This document shows positions 37,199-47,801 of a stretch of DNA of 64,000 nucleotides, one piece after another; the stretch's first letter is position 1; each line of letters opens with the position of its first letter. Where the stretch lies: assembly GCA_016713925.1 (NCBI GenBank), contig JADJOH010000008.1, forward strand, positions 310,001 through 374,000, written 5' to 3'. Below the pieces are notes generated by a model that searched no databases, was not told the origin of the DNA, and was given only the letters and a program-made list of their open reading frames with translations. This DNA comes from Bacteroidota bacterium (GTDB lineage: Bacteria > Bacteroidota > Bacteroidia > AKYH767-A > OLB10). A program made the position numbers and the translations under genes.

Positions 37199-38710
37199 AT
37201 GCGCTTCGACTTCCATCAAAGTAAATTCATAGAGACGGAGATTGCACCGGAGAAGCTTGCCTTGTCGGGCAGCGATGCCGATTGTTCCTGGCAGCAACTC
37301 TATGAAGAAACTGAGAAACTTTCAGAAACTCTTTTGCTGTTAAATATTCCCGCGGGTGAGCCGGTCATTATCTACGGTCATAAGGAGGCGTGGTTTGCTA
37401 TTGCCATGCTGGCTTGTTATCATTCTAAAACCACCTATACACCAATTGATAAAATTTATCCGGAGGAAAGGGTAAAGCGCATCATGGAAATTACCAAGGC
37501 GCAGGTCGTCATCAACTGTACCGGTACTGCCTTACCGTTAGCATTGCCTTGCGCGATTGAGATCAGCACGAAGGGAGAAGTGATTCCTCATAAGTCACCG
37601 CAGCATAATCGTCCGAGGAAGGAGTTTGGCGAAGATGTACTCCAATACATCATGTTTACTTCCGGCTCAACAGGCGAACCCAAAGGTGTTCAGATATTGC
37701 GTTCTTCCGTGCTTACTTTTGTAGATTGGTCGACCACCGCTTTTGGTTTTAGCAGTAAAGATGTTTTCCTGAATCAGGCGCCGTTTACCTTCGATGTTTC
37801 CTTATGTGATTTACTCAACGCCTTTGCTTTGGGAGGGACCCTGGTATTAAGTGCGGCAGAGTTGACAAAGGATCAGGATGCATTTTTAAATCGGGTGATT
37901 CATTATAAATGCACCGTCTGGACCAGTACACCTTCCTTCGTCTTTATCTATCTCCGCCATCCCTTCTTCACCAGTGGTACCATGCCTGATTTACGCACTT
38001 TTCTTTTTATGGGAGAAGAGTTGCCTTCCCGTACCTGCACAACCCTACACACAAAATTTCCGGAGAGCAGAGTGCTCAATGCCTACGGACCTACAGAAGC
38101 CACCATCGTCACCACACTCGTCGAGATCACGCCGGAGATAGCTACACAGCAAGCATCAGTGCCTATTGGTTTTCCTATGCCGGCGAGTACATTGCTGATC
38201 GATAACGGTGGCGGAGATATCAGGGAAGGAGAACTCATCATTGTCGGACCCCATGTTTCACCGGGTTATTTCAACAGGGAGGATTTAAACGAGAAGAAAT
38301 TTTATATGCATGAAGGTCAACGTGCATTTCGTACGGGTGATGTCGCTTATTATGAGCAGGGGATGATTTATTTTCTGGGAAGAAATGACGATCAGGTAAA
38401 GCTGCATGGCTTCCGTATTGAGCTGGACGAAATTTCTCACGTCTTATGTGAGCATGCAGAAATTGATGAAGCTGTAACCGTTCCATTGAAAAGAAACAAT
38501 GAAGTAAAGAAGATCATCAGCTTTGTAAAGTCATCCAAACATACCATTGGCGTTGATCTCAGAGAAACTGTTTTACCGATGCTTTCGAGTCGTCTGCCCT
38601 ATTATATGATTCCTGCAGAAGTGATCGTCATAGATGATTTTCCGTACAACGTCTCCCATAAAATTGACAAGAACAAGTTGGTGGAGATGTATATGGAAGG
38701 TTTGAGATAA
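37199..38710 (+). CDS. dltA: D-alanine--D-alanyl carrier protein ligase DltA
   Basis: The 503-residue adenylate-forming enzyme activates D-alanine with ATP and loads it on DltC. ATG 37199 is chosen; the frame from 37148 would overlap dltB. Core motifs: TSGSTGEPKG (about 154-163), FTFDVSLCDL, NAYGPTEATIV, the hinge GRNDDQVKLHGFRIELDEI and the C-terminal catalytic Lys in SHKIDKNKL (about K488). Length and motif order are typical of DltA. It ends the operon and is convergent with norD. Specificity for D-Ala rather than another amino acid rests on the operon context. Confidence 0.88.
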   Translation: MRFDFHQSKFIETEIAPEKLALSGSDADCSWQQLYEETEKLSETLLLLNIPAGEPVIIYGHKEAWFAIAMLACYHSKTTYTPIDKIYPEERVKRIMEITKAQVVINCTGTALPLALPCAIEISTKGEVIPHKSPQHNRPRKEFGEDVLQYIMFTSGSTGEPKGVQILRSSVLTFVDWSTTAFGFSSKDVFLNQAPFTFDVSLCDLLNAFALGGTLVLSAAELTKDQDAFLNRVIHYKCTVWTSTPSFVFIYLRHPFFTSGTMPDLRTFLFMGEELPSRTCTTLHTKFPESRVLNAYGPTEATIVTTLVEITPEIATQQASVPIGFPMPASTLLIDNGGGDIREGELIIVGPHVSPGYFNREDLNEKKFYMHEGQRAFRTGDVAYYEQGMIYFLGRNDDQVKLHGFRIELDEISHVLCEHAEIDEAVTVPLKRNNEVKKIISFVKSSKHTIGVDLRETVLPMLSSRLPYYMIPAEVIVIDDFPYNVSHKIDKNKLVEMYMEGLR

Positions 38711-38782
38711 TATTATCGGTTGGATGGGACAGGTTACCAACAAGTACAGGGTATATTCGAAATATTTTATTTAAAGTAGTTG

Positions 38783-40549
38783 CTACTTCAACTCCTTAAT
38801 ACGCTCATACAATTTCACAAGTGAAGTGAGTAGTTCTTCAGTGGAGGATAGTATCTGGTAATGGTTCTGTCCGAACATTTGAGGGAGATAATATTTCGCC
38901 ACAGCTTCTATGGCCAATGCATAGGAGTTGATGTTTACTGCGTTCAGTTCACGGAGGGATTGTTTGATATCTTCTATACCGTATTTACCTTCATAGCGGT
39001 CATAGTCGTTGGGTTTACCATCACTAAGAAGAATCAGCCATTTGCTTTTGGACGATCTTTCTTCCAGTAGTTTTCCTGCATGTCGTATTGCTGTGCCGAT
39101 GCGTGTAAATCCTGCGGGTTCAATAGCGCCGATGTTATTCCTGGCTTTCTCCCAGTTCTTTTCAAATCCTTTCAATACCTGAAAGCTGGAATGGTTTCGC
39201 GTGTTAGAGTGAAAGGCGGAGATGCAGAAATCAATTCTGAATTCATGCAATATTTCGCCGAACAGTATGGAGATTTGTTTTTCGATGTCTATAACTCTGT
39301 TGCCATCCACATAACCATCACTCGACAGACTTGTATCCAACAGCAACAGAATTGAAATTTCTTTTTCTTTCTTTCGGTTGGAGAGATAAATATTTTCAGA
39401 TGGGGTATGGCCGGAGATGATGTCCGTGAAAAAGTCAGTAACGCTGTCTATATCGAGTTCATTGCCCTGAGGCTGTCTGCGCTGCAACTGATACCTGTTG
39501 TTGACATTGCTGAGCATTTTACGCAGTCCGTTCAGGATCACCCTGTAGTCATGTATGGTTTTGTGGTAGTAAGCTTCATCAGCTGATTGTACCACTTGCG
39601 GATAAAGTTTACAAAACCCTGATTTGTATTTCTTCTTTTTATAATCCCATTCATCGTAAAGTATGGATTCGCTTTCTTCGTTATCAGAGGCACTTTCTGA
39701 GACATTAGTATTTTCTAAAAAATCCGATTGATAGACAGAGTGTACCATGTCATCCACACGAATTGTAAATTTGAGATTCAGTTCATCAAGTGCATCCTTA
39801 TGACTCTCCAGCTCATCTTCGCCGTCAAAGTCACGCCAGGTACCGTTGAATTCATCCGCTGTATCTACCTTTTCAAAATTATGGGTCAGCACATAGTCTT
39901 CCTGCGCTTTTTTATCTACTGTAATTGTTTTAATTTCTTCTACCGCTTTTGATTTAATGATGGTTTGCGGTTTAACCGTTGTAGCACTCCGTATTTTATC
40001 GGGTAAATTCTGAAGCAGGTTTTTGTCGGTATTTTCTTCTTCATTGCGCATCAATCGTCCATAGAGCCAGGAGGTATCTATGACGTTTTCTCTATCAGCC
40101 TTTGCAGTCAGAATGCGTAAAAAATCACTATGCATTGTTTCACATACCGGATATTCTGAAAAAAGAGCGGGAAGTATATTTTCTGAGGATTTCAATGCTA
40201 TTTGTCTTTCGTCGGTAACAACGGCATCTGTAAAAGTATGCAGGTTGACTTGGAGATGTTGCTGCACGGATAAATACAGTACCCTGAAATAGTAAAAGGC
40301 GAGGTTGATTTCTTTGTCGTCAAACAAGTCGCATTTAGCAGGAAGAAAGAAAACATTATTTTTATAGCCACCTTCACGCTCAGCAGGCAGGATTTCGACC
40401 GGATTTCCACTCACCGCTTTTGCGATTAAAGCCAGGCGAATATGAATCCGGTCGAGGTAAATAATGCGGTCACTGCGCGTTTGCTCATTCAGTTTTTTCA
40501 ATCTGAAATACCTGCTGATACGCCCATAAAGAAATTCATCGAAGGCCAT
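38783..40549 (-). CDS. norD: Nitric oxide reductase activation protein NorD (VWA domain)
   Basis: The 588-residue cytoplasmic protein ends in a von Willebrand A domain (about 398-588) with a MIDAS site: DTSLSS, GFTRIG and LSDGKPND. The N-terminal part is helical and acidic, as in NorD/CbbO proteins. With the AAA+ ATPase NorQ it inserts FeB or otherwise activates NorBC. It starts 5 bp after norQ on the same strand and is last in the nitrite/NO operon. Residue spacing of the MIDAS motif is standard, so it is likely functional. Confidence 0.85.
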   Translation of the reverse strand: MAFDEFLYGRISRYFRLKKLNEQTRSDRIIYLDRIHIRLALIAKAVSGNPVEILPAEREGGYKNNVFFLPAKCDLFDDKEINLAFYYFRVLYLSVQQHLQVNLHTFTDAVVTDERQIALKSSENILPALFSEYPVCETMHSDFLRILTAKADRENVIDTSWLYGRLMRNEEENTDKNLLQNLPDKIRSATTVKPQTIIKSKAVEEIKTITVDKKAQEDYVLTHNFEKVDTADEFNGTWRDFDGEDELESHKDALDELNLKFTIRVDDMVHSVYQSDFLENTNVSESASDNEESESILYDEWDYKKKKYKSGFCKLYPQVVQSADEAYYHKTIHDYRVILNGLRKMLSNVNNRYQLQRRQPQGNELDIDSVTDFFTDIISGHTPSENIYLSNRKKEKEISILLLLDTSLSSDGYVDGNRVIDIEKQISILFGEILHEFRIDFCISAFHSNTRNHSSFQVLKGFEKNWEKARNNIGAIEPAGFTRIGTAIRHAGKLLEERSSKSKWLILLSDGKPNDYDRYEGKYGIEDIKQSLRELNAVNINSYALAIEAVAKYYLPQMFGQNHYQILSSTEELLTSLVKLYERIKELK

Positions 40550-40554
40550 CGTAC

Positions 40555-41382
40555 TTAGATCATCAGATTGGCAAGGTCACATAATGCATCAACTACTTCA
40601 CGATCATCGGAGAGTGGTTCTATCATGGCCACCTTTACGGAGAGCCTTTTTGGGAGTCCGCTATGAATGAGTTTCGCACTATCAACCAGCAATCGGGTAG
40701 AGACAGTTTCTGTCAGCCCCATTTCTTTGAGGTTACGGATTTTATTCGCGATAGCAACGAGCTTTTTGGCACTGTCGGGGTCGACGTCGGTTTCCTGAGT
40801 GAGTATTTCCGCTTCCATATTTTCATCGGGATAGTTAAAGTGAAGCGCAACGAATCGTTGGCGTGTAGATGGTTTCAACTCTTTAAATCCCCTTTGGTAA
40901 CCCGGATTGAAGGAGGCTACCAGCATAAAGTCTTCGTGTGCTTTAAATGTTTCTCCCAGTTTATCGATGAACAACTCACGTCGGTGATCGGTCAATGGAT
41001 GTATAGCGACGATAACGTCAGGGCGCGCTTCGGCTACTTCATCCAGGTAGAGTATCGCGCCCTGTTTTACAGCAGTGGTCAACGGACCATCCAGCCAAAT
41101 CGTTTCTGCTCCTTTAATGATAAACCTGCCGATGAGATCAGTGGAAGATGTTTCTTCATGGCAACTGATTGTGATTAATTTTTTCCCTAGTGTGCTTGCC
41201 ATATACTCTACAAACCTGGATTTGCCGGATCCCGTAGGTCCTTTCAGCAAGACGGGAAGTTTATTTTTAAAAGAACTATTGAATACCTCGACTTCCTTTC
41301 CGGTCGATTTATAATACGGTAATGTTTTGATGTTGTCCAATGAGATAGGTGTAAGGAGTGCTTTTGAATCTATGTAATGCAT
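40555..41382 (-). CDS. norQ: MoxR-type AAA+ ATPase NorQ (CbbQ/NirQ/NorQ family)
   Basis: The 275-residue protein has the Walker A GPTGSGKS (48-55), Walker B LYLDEVAE (111-118), a sensor segment VASFNPGYQRGFKELKPSTR and the C-terminal CbbQ region (SVKVAMIEPLSDD). Members pair with NorD and use ATP to activate nitric oxide reductase. It lies 8 bp after the porin gene and 5 bp ahead of norD. Length and motifs are those of the family. Confidence 0.9.
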   Translation of the reverse strand: MHYIDSKALLTPISLDNIKTLPYYKSTGKEVEVFNSSFKNKLPVLLKGPTGSGKSRFVEYMASTLGKKLITISCHEETSSTDLIGRFIIKGAETIWLDGPLTTAVKQGAILYLDEVAEARPDVIVAIHPLTDHRRELFIDKLGETFKAHEDFMLVASFNPGYQRGFKELKPSTRQRFVALHFNYPDENMEAEILTQETDVDPDSAKKLVAIANKIRNLKEMGLTETVSTRLLVDSAKLIHSGLPKRLSVKVAMIEPLSDDREVVDALCDLANLMI

Positions 41383-41390
41383 ATGAAGTT

Positions 41391-42722
41391 TTATTGAAGT
41401 AGTCCAATATATTTCTTGTCAGAGTCGGGTCTGATGATGAGCATCAGGTATGCCCAGTTCTGCAGGTTCTCAGCGTTAATTGTTTTGTGTAAAAATTCTA
41501 TCGTTTCAGTGGATAAATAATGACTATAGCCACCCTGAACGGATACCGCAGAATTGATGATGAAACCAAAGCTAAAATCAATTTCATTACCAAGATTGCC
41601 GCTTAATTTTTTACTGCTTTTATATATGGCAGCATTGGCCGCGAAGGAATGCACATCAACGGAAGTAAAGAAGTTGACATTGATGTCAAACCGTAAACGA
41701 AAATAAATATCATTTAATCCTACAGATTTTTCATGACGACCTCCTACAAAAAAATAGTCCATGTACCCGTTGTGTGCATGATTAGTTCCATACATTGGTG
41801 AGAAGGATGATTTTTCTTTGGTCGTATCATTGTTATCTGTTCCACTTATTATTTCTATACCTGCAGTTAATCTTAAACTTTGTTTATTTATTTCATTCAA
41901 CTTGAATAGATGGCTGATTTGGAAGTTGGCATCGTAGGCGCTTACATCATTATCAGCGATATCTTTTCCGGTTTGGTAATAGGCAAATGAAGAAAACGTT
42001 GTATTGGATAATTTGTATTTGAGGGTTGGGATACCGTAGGTTTGGGTCTACCGGACTTCTTTTTTTGTGATTTTGCTTCCTGTAGAATCATAAGCAACAT
42101 ATTGAAGACCATTATTCCAGAATAGCACCGAAATCTCCATCTTTGAAAGTTTTTTTTCATATCGGGCGAAGATGGCGTTCTTATATTGATTGGCCATCAG
42201 GTAAGTATTCCCTGAAAGGGCTTCTCCATCTTGATTGTATCCTGCACCAAAATGAAGTGCTGACGAATTTCGTTCGTATTTTATAAGTGCGAAATCATGC
42301 GCCCTTCCCTGCAAAGCCCAGTCAAGATTTCCGAGGAATCTTGCGTTGTCATAATTCAACTCCTGCCTTCCGAGTTTAAATGACCAGGAGCTGTCAACTT
42401 TTATTTCTCCCCATGCTTCGTGTACGGATAGGAATCCATCGCTAAGTTTGATCTGTGGCGTATTTCCCCAGGTCCTGATATCCTGAATGCTCATATAGAA
42501 GTTTAGATGATCCAACTTATATGAACCCTGCAACCGAAGACGTTGGCTGATGAATGTAGAGGGGCTTAGTGAATCTTCAATTAGTTTTCCATAGCCATGC
42601 CTGTATTCACCTCGTTGTACGAGCTGACCACCAATGCGAAACTGCGCAGTAGCGGTTGTCGATACCAATGGAAGGAGGAGAGCTGTTATACAAATTATAT
42701 ATAGACGAGAATAAATATTCAT
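41391..42722 (-). pseudogene. Alginate-export-type outer-membrane porin with an in-frame TAG
   Basis: The gene encodes about 443 residues of an outer-membrane beta-barrel: signal peptide (MNIYSRLYIICITALLLPLV, ending TATAQ), then FRIGGQLVQRGEYRHGYGKL and a barrel with WSFKLGRQELNYDNARFLGN, typical of the alginate_exp family. A TAG stop at 42050-42048 interrupts VR*TQTYGIPTLKYKLSNTT, but the same frame continues to 41391, so this is a single nonsense codon (a Tyr TAC/TAT codon would fit). A reinitiated fragment from 41900 is unlikely to be exported. Relatives are often found in denitrification loci, where a nitrite or NO-related outer-membrane channel is suggested. Confidence 0.75.
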
Positions 42723-42726
42723 AAGT

Positions 42727-43323
42727 TTAATTTTTCACTGTTTCAATAATTTTATTGATCGTTTCTTTGTTATTTACTCCCAATCCTTCCTGCTGAAAGA
42801 CCATTTCACCACTTCTGTCAATCACGCTGATTATATTTGAATGTGAAAAGTCAAGTGGTGAAATTTCCTTGTATTTTACTGCCATCACATTTGCAAATTC
42901 GCGGGTATCGCTTTCTGTTCCTTGCAGGAAAATCCAATGTGACGCATCCATTTTGTTGGCTTTTGCAAAACGTTTTAACCTTCCCGGTTTGTCGGTTTTT
43001 GGATCAATACTAATTAAGACAAAGGTTAGATCATTCAGATAGTTTTTTGGAATTTGGGATTCAATATCTCTCATGTCGGCTACTAGTCGCGGACAAGCCG
43101 CCTTGCAGGAAGTGTAAATCATCACCATGACCAGCACTTTTCCTTGCAGATCTCTTAACTTAATTTGTGAGCTATCTTGCGTATTCCATACGGTTTGCAA
43201 ATTGAAAATCGAATTTTCACTAAGTTTCTTATCAATGTTAGTATTTGAATCATTTTGTATTTTACTACAAGAGCAAACTAATGCAAAGTAAAGCAAGACG
43301 AGTAAATAGTTTTTTGTTCTCAT
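42727..43323 (-). CDS. SCO1/SenC family copper-binding lipoprotein
   Basis: The 198-residue protein starts at ATG 43323, overlapping the nirK stop as ATGA. It has a lipoprotein-like N-terminus ([11 protein letters not shown]) and a thioredoxin-fold SCO domain with the copper motif TSCKAACP (C73, C77) and the distal ligand His in DFSHSN (H161). SCO proteins deliver copper to CuA or other copper sites in the periplasm. Here it probably metallates the NirK copper centres encoded just upstream. A frame from 43350 lacks support. Confidence 0.88.
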   Translation of the reverse strand: MRTKNYLLVLLYFALVCSCSKIQNDSNTNIDKKLSENSIFNLQTVWNTQDSSQIKLRDLQGKVLVMVMIYTSCKAACPRLVADMRDIESQIPKNYLNDLTFVLISIDPKTDKPGRLKRFAKANKMDASHWIFLQGTESDTREFANVMAVKYKEISPLDFSHSNIISVIDRSGEMVFQQEGLGVNNKETINKIIETVKN

Positions 43324-45473
43324 TTTGTGATAAGCGTATCTTTTACACATCTGAATCCAAGATTCTGAATGGAGTATTTTGCTTTCAAACTTCCACGGAA
43401 AGCGTAACGCATAAATGCAGCGTAATTCATGAGATCATTGGCTCCTTCTGATCCCGAACCACAGAATAGGAGGGGGTCGTTAGTAACATCTTTTCGTGAC
43501 TCACCGGAGATCATTACGGAATTAAAGTCCATCGTCCATTCCCAAACTAAACCATGCATGTCATAAACACCCCAGTAGTTTTGGAATGTGCTTCCAACCT
43601 TCTTGGTATTTGTGCGTGGTTTTTCATACCAGTCAAGGATATACTGATTGAAGGTCTTCAAAGCTCTGGCATCGGGCATATCCTGATTGGCCATGGCAAT
43701 ATATTCCCATTCATCAACGGTTGGTAATCTTTCGCCACGACATTCACAATAAGCTTTTGCTGCAAACCAGGATATATTTGTTACCGGAGAAGTACTGTCA
43801 GTCATAAAGGGAAGAGTGGTGTCATTAGGCCATTCCACAAGGTAATTCTCATCACCATAAAGGGATTTTAATTTCGATTTGCGCCAGCGTTTATTTTTTT
43901 GGACATGTTCCAGAAAACGGATATTCGTGACCGGATGTACATCTACCAACAGATTACTGACATGTACAGTAATCGAATCTTTTCCATACAACGGAAAGTA
44001 GTCGCCGGCAGTAACTAGAACTTTTGCGCTGGAGGAACCGGCTACAGTTTTTTTGCTATTGCTCCAGGAGCTATAGACATAAGTCAACACATTGGCGATT
44101 TCTTCGTCGCTTAATTCCTGCTTGGTCATTACGCTGTTGTATTTTTTCCCATTTACAGTTATTTCACCGGTTTTGCCATGAAGAACAATATCAATAGCGC
44201 GTTCAACATCTGCATTCAGATAGTCGGAACCGGCAAGAGGAGGGAAGGCATTGGGTAAACCTTGTCCTTCGGCCTGATGACATGCGAAGCACGTACGCAT
44301 ATATGCTTGTTTTCCCATGGCAATTCGTTCTGTAATATTCGCTGCTTTTTTCGTCTCTGCCTTACCGTTATCAGATGGCATGGATTGAATGGCGCTACCT
44401 TCAGGATTGTAAATACCTTCCTGCTGTTTACCGGAGTAGAGAATTTTATTCTCATCACCACTTACTTTCAGCATGCCCAATGAGCCTTTATTAAATGTTC
44501 GGAAGATGGAGTGATCTACAATGATGAATGTGCCCGGTACATCTACTTTAAAATCAACAATGGCTGATCCTCCTGCAGGAATTAAAGTCGTTTGAACATC
44601 TTTGTTGATAAGTGTCCCTCCTTCAACATGTACATTATCAAAGATTTCTCCAATGACGTGAAAGGAAGAAACAAGATTTGGTCCACCATTACCCACGTAT
44701 AGTCGTACACGCTCACCCACATTTGCAGTGATGGCTTTATCACCGGCAAGAGCTCCAACACTTCCGTTGAAGACCACATATTCAGGTTGCTCTTTTATTG
44801 CCTTCTTCATATCAAAAGATTGCAGACCGCTTTCACCATTTTCACCCTGCGTATAAAAATCGCCTTGCATGATATAATATTCCTTATCCACTTTTGGAAG
44901 TCCACCTGCAGGTTCAACCAGAATAAGACCATACATGCCATTTGCGATATGCATTCCGACCGGTGCTGTGGCGCAGTGATAAACATAAAGACCTTCATTG
45001 AGCACTTTAAATGAGAACACTATTTCATGACCGGGAGCGACAAAAGAAGAGGCAGCTCCTCCACCTGGTCCGGTTACAGCGTGCAAATCGATATTATGCG
45101 GTAATTTGTTATCAGGGTGGTTCTTGAGATGGAATTCTACTTCATCACCAATACGTGTACGTATAAAGCTACCGGGTACCGTGCCGCCATATGTCCAGTA
45201 GATGTAAGTAACACCGTCGGCCATTTGACCTTCTTTCTCCACGATTTCCATATTGACAATCAATTTCGTCGCTTCTCTGTTTCCAACAGGCTTTGGTACC
45301 AGTGGTGGAGAAGTCATTTCCGCTTCTGATTGACCAACAACCTTAATGTTTGCAGGATCCGGTTTGATTAATTCTGAATTTTCTTTTTGCGTACAACTGA
45401 AGAGGAACAATACTGTAAGCACTGTCATTGCCCTTAGCAGTTGATTTCTATTTACGATTGAATATATTTTCAT
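43320..45473 (-). CDS. nirK: Copper nitrite reductase NirK fused to cytochrome c and a formylglycine-generating-enzyme-like domain
   Basis: The 717-residue lipoprotein (lipobox LFLFSC, C27) joins three modules. Residues 60-340 are a two-cupredoxin NirK with H126, H131, H166, C167, H175, M180, H272 and H321 in the type-1 and type-2 copper positions, so nitrite reduction to NO should be intact. Residues 385-475 are a class I cytochrome c (CFACH at 395-399, Met near 449), the likely electron entry. Residues 486-711 are an FGE/SUMF1-like fold ([32 protein letters not shown]) without the CxxxC pair of true FGE. The reductase-cytochrome fusion is known in some bacteria; the added third module is noteworthy. 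It lies between norB and sco. Confidence 0.9.
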   Translation of the reverse strand: MKIYSIVNRNQLLRAMTVLTVLFLFSCTQKENSELIKPDPANIKVVGQSEAEMTSPPLVPKPVGNREATKLIVNMEIVEKEGQMADGVTYIYWTYGGTVPGSFIRTRIGDEVEFHLKNHPDNKLPHNIDLHAVTGPGGGAASSFVAPGHEIVFSFKVLNEGLYVYHCATAPVGMHIANGMYGLILVEPAGGLPKVDKEYYIMQGDFYTQGENGESGLQSFDMKKAIKEQPEYVVFNGSVGALAGDKAITANVGERVRLYVGNGGPNLVSSFHVIGEIFDNVHVEGGTLINKDVQTTLIPAGGSAIVDFKVDVPGTFIIVDHSIFRTFNKGSLGMLKVSGDENKILYSGKQQEGIYNPEGSAIQSMPSDNGKAETKKAANITERIAMGKQAYMRTCFACHQAEGQGLPNAFPPLAGSDYLNADVERAIDIVLHGKTGEITVNGKKYNSVMTKQELSDEEIANVLTYVYSSWSNSKKTVAGSSSAKVLVTAGDYFPLYGKDSITVHVSNLLVDVHPVTNIRFLEHVQKNKRWRKSKLKSLYGDENYLVEWPNDTTLPFMTDSTSPVTNISWFAAKAYCECRGERLPTVDEWEYIAMANQDMPDARALKTFNQYILDWYEKPRTNTKKVGSTFQNYWGVYDMHGLVWEWTMDFNSVMISGESRKDVTNDPLLFCGSGSEGANDLMNYAAFMRYAFRGSLKAKYSIQNLGFRCVKDTLITK

Positions 45474-45501
45474 ATAATTTGGATAGGGGCTGAGAATGAA
45501 C

Positions 45502-46842
45502 TTATTGTTTAACTATTTCAAGTGCTTCGTCGTTGGGTTGCCCGTATTTCACAAATTCAATAATATATAGAACAATACCGGTAGTGAACATCGTGGCGCA
45601 ACAGACAAGAATGAAAAAATGCACTTCAATTTCCTTTTGTACCTCACCAAATTCTACGCCCATGATACGTTCCATATACACTTGCGCAACGCCTGCAACT
45701 CCAAATGCCACGGTCATTCCAAGCATACCGATATTGGATAGCCAGAAAGCGAGTACACCACGGTTGCTGTCGAATAATTTCCTTCCTGTGAGATTGGGCA
45801 TACTGTAGCTGATAATCGCAAGTACGATCATGGCATATGCTCCCCAGAAGGCCAGATGGCCATGCATTGCAGTAACGAGTGTGCCATGGGTATACATGTT
45901 AACCTGTGGCAAGGTATGCGCAAGACCCAATAATCCTGCACCAACAAAAGACGTGATCGCCGTTCCAAGTGTCCAGTTGAGTGCAATTTTATTCGGATGT
46001 TTTTTTTCACCCTTTCTATACATCGAGATAGCAAATAGTGCCATCCCTAAAAATGCTAGCGGTTCGAGTGCGGAGAAAATACCTCCAACAATAAGCCATG
46101 TTTTTCCTGCTCCGATGTAGTAGTAATGGTGTCCGGTTCCAAGAATACCGGAGATGAATGTGAGCCCAACAATCACATACAGCCATTTCTCAATTACCTC
46201 ACGATCAACCCCTGTTATTTTAATCAGAAGGAAGGACAATATGCCGCCCATAATTAATTCCCAAACACCTTCCACCCATAAATGCACCACCCACCAGCGA
46301 AAGAAAGAATCCATGGTTTGATTGTCAAACCAAATCATACCAGGGAGATAAAGTAAAGCCGCGAAAACTAAACCCATTGTTAGTACCATAGCTGTGGTTG
46401 TTCTTTTCTTGCCTTTGAATAGTGTGGCGATAATGATACCCAGAAAAGTAAGCACGTTTACGACTACCAGCCAGTCAAGTGGGCGGGGTATTTCAAGAAA
46501 TTTCCTTCCTTCCCAGTAGTTGAAGTGGTAGCCGACAATGGCAATAACGCCAACTACTGCAAGTGAAATAAGTTGTATGTAGGCGAGTTTAACATTTACC
46601 AGTTCTTGTTCCGCTTCCTCGGGTATAATATAATAGGCCGCTCCCATAAATCCGGAAAGAAGCCATACAACCAATAGGTTGGTGTGAACGGCTCTGGCCG
46701 TATTAAATGGGATGAAATCATGTAAATTATCATAGCCCATATGTGCAAAGCCCATGATAAAACCATAGATGATCTGAAGTGACAGCAATAGCATCGACAG
46801 TGCGAAGAACCAGTAGGCTACTTTTTGTGATTTGTATTTCAT
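45502..46842 (-). CDS. norB: Nitric oxide reductase large subunit NorB (cytochrome c-dependent)
   Basis: The 446-residue membrane protein reduces NO to N2O. It has 12 hydrophobic helices. Ligands align with a nearly constant offset to Pseudomonas NorB: H53 and H329 for heme b, H327 for heme b3, H187, H238 and H239 for FeB, plus E191, E195 and E260 near the active site ([35 protein letters not shown]). There is no N-terminal quinol-oxidase-type extension, so it is the NorBC type. It follows norC by 6 bp and precedes the NirK fusion. Confidence 0.93.
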   Translation of the reverse strand: MKYKSQKVAYWFFALSMLLLSLQIIYGFIMGFAHMGYDNLHDFIPFNTARAVHTNLLVVWLLSGFMGAAYYIIPEEAEQELVNVKLAYIQLISLAVVGVIAIVGYHFNYWEGRKFLEIPRPLDWLVVVNVLTFLGIIIATLFKGKKRTTTAMVLTMGLVFAALLYLPGMIWFDNQTMDSFFRWWVVHLWVEGVWELIMGGILSFLLIKITGVDREVIEKWLYVIVGLTFISGILGTGHHYYYIGAGKTWLIVGGIFSALEPLAFLGMALFAISMYRKGEKKHPNKIALNWTLGTAITSFVGAGLLGLAHTLPQVNMYTHGTLVTAMHGHLAFWGAYAMIVLAIISYSMPNLTGRKLFDSNRGVLAFWLSNIGMLGMTVAFGVAGVAQVYMERIMGVEFGEVQKEIEVHFFILVCCATMFTTGIVLYIIEFVKYGQPNDEALEIVKQ

Positions 46843-46848
46843 AATTCT

Positions 46849-47289
46849 CTATTTTGAAGAAGGTGAAGTGTTGTATTTATGTTTTGCCGGGAATCCGTTT
46901 AAGTCTATTTCGCCGATCCATTTCAGGAAGGCGACAACATCTGTAGCATCTTCTTCGGACATATTATAGGCTACCATTTTTCTACCGCGTGGAGACCAGG
47001 GAACGGGTGACATTAATGCGGCTTTGATGTAGCCTTCACCCCTGCGTTCATAGACCTTTGTCAATTCAGGAGCATAGTAGGCGCCTTCCCCTAAAATGGT
47101 ATGACATCCCATACAGTTGTTGGCTTCCCAGATTTGCTTTCCTCTAATGACCGAAGGTGTCAGATTTTCTTCATGGGTTCGCTTGGGAACCTCCTGGCTG
47201 AGCGTATTCCAGGATAAACCCAGGAATACGGCAAACGTTACCACGGTGCCACCGAGGAAGAACGTTTTTGCTTGACTTTTTGATAGCAT
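46849..47289 (-). CDS. norC: Nitric oxide reductase cytochrome c subunit NorC
   Basis: The 146-residue protein has an N-terminal membrane anchor (about 9-27) and a c-type heme domain with CMGCH (59-63) and a probable axial Met (M105 in RGRKMVAYNM). GEGAYYAPELTKVYERRGEG is the characteristic NorC segment. It receives electrons and passes them to NorB. It is the first structural gene of the operon, about 60 bp downstream of the regulator gene, and its leader carries the GGAC-N6-GTCC palindrome shared with the regulator promoter. Confidence 0.9.
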   Translation of the reverse strand: MLSKSQAKTFFLGGTVVTFAVFLGLSWNTLSQEVPKRTHEENLTPSVIRGKQIWEANNCMGCHTILGEGAYYAPELTKVYERRGEGYIKAALMSPVPWSPRGRKMVAYNMSEEDATDVVAFLKWIGEIDLNGFPAKHKYNTSPSSK

Positions 47290-47315
47290 TTTTTATTGGG
47301 TTAGGTAGTTAATAA

Positions 47316-47329
47316 GGACAAAAATGTCC
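47316..47329. promoter_or_regulatory. Candidate Rrf2 operator upstream of norC
   Basis: GGACAAAAATGTCC is a perfect GGAC/GTCC inverted repeat with a 6-bp AT-rich centre, 27 bp before the norC start. The same half-sites with the same spacing occur in the promoter of the adjacent Rrf2 gene. It is a good candidate for binding by the NO-responsive regulator. Confidence 0.6.
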
Positions 47330-47349
47330 GAAATAGGTTTAAATTTTTT

Positions 47350-47784
47350 TCAGGGTTTTATGAAAGTATTTAACATAGATAAATCGGTTACGACATCTTT
47401 TAACAATGTCTGATGTAAGAAGGCAACCAAGTCATTCCGTATGGGAAGAAATTTATGATGAACCGGGCAAGGGTGTGAATCTGTACACTTTTCCAGACCC
47501 AGAACGCAATGCGTCAAAACAGAACGACCATCAATGGTAATTACGATTTCCGCCAGCGAAGTTTTGTTTATTTTACGATTGGTTATTTCGAATCCGCCAC
47601 GTGGTCCTTTTGTAGAAATAATTATTTCACCTTTAGCGAGTTTTTGCAGTATTTTGGCTGTAAATGCAACGGGAGAGTTGATGCCGTTTGCAATTTCATG
47701 TAAGTTCGCCCGTTCACCCTGAGATGATTTATCGGCAATGAAAATCACCGCTCTAATAGCATATTCACAGGCCTTTGAAAACAT
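47350..47784 (-). CDS. Rrf2-family (NsrR-like) transcriptional regulator
   Basis: The 144-residue protein has the Rrf2 winged helix-turn-helix (MFSKACEYAIRAVIFIAD; SPVAFTAKILQKLAKGEII; TKGPRGGFEI) and the three-cysteine cluster C93, C100, C106 in HCVLGLEKCTDSHPCPVH, which in NsrR-type members binds an Fe-S cluster damaged by NO. It lies first in the nitrite/NO operon and probably represses it until NO appears. Palindromes GGAC-N6-GTCC precede both this gene and norC, supporting autoregulation and control of nor. Confidence 0.87.
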   Translation of the reverse strand: MFSKACEYAIRAVIFIADKSSQGERANLHEIANGINSPVAFTAKILQKLAKGEIIISTKGPRGGFEITNRKINKTSLAEIVITIDGRSVLTHCVLGLEKCTDSHPCPVHHKFLPIRNDLVAFLHQTLLKDVVTDLSMLNTFIKP

Positions 47785-47801
47785 GGCATTGAAATTTTGA
47801 G

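Noticed and set aside
41942..42160. 72-residue frame inside the porin gene
   Set aside because: Shadow frame; the porin's own frame continues unbroken after the single TAG.
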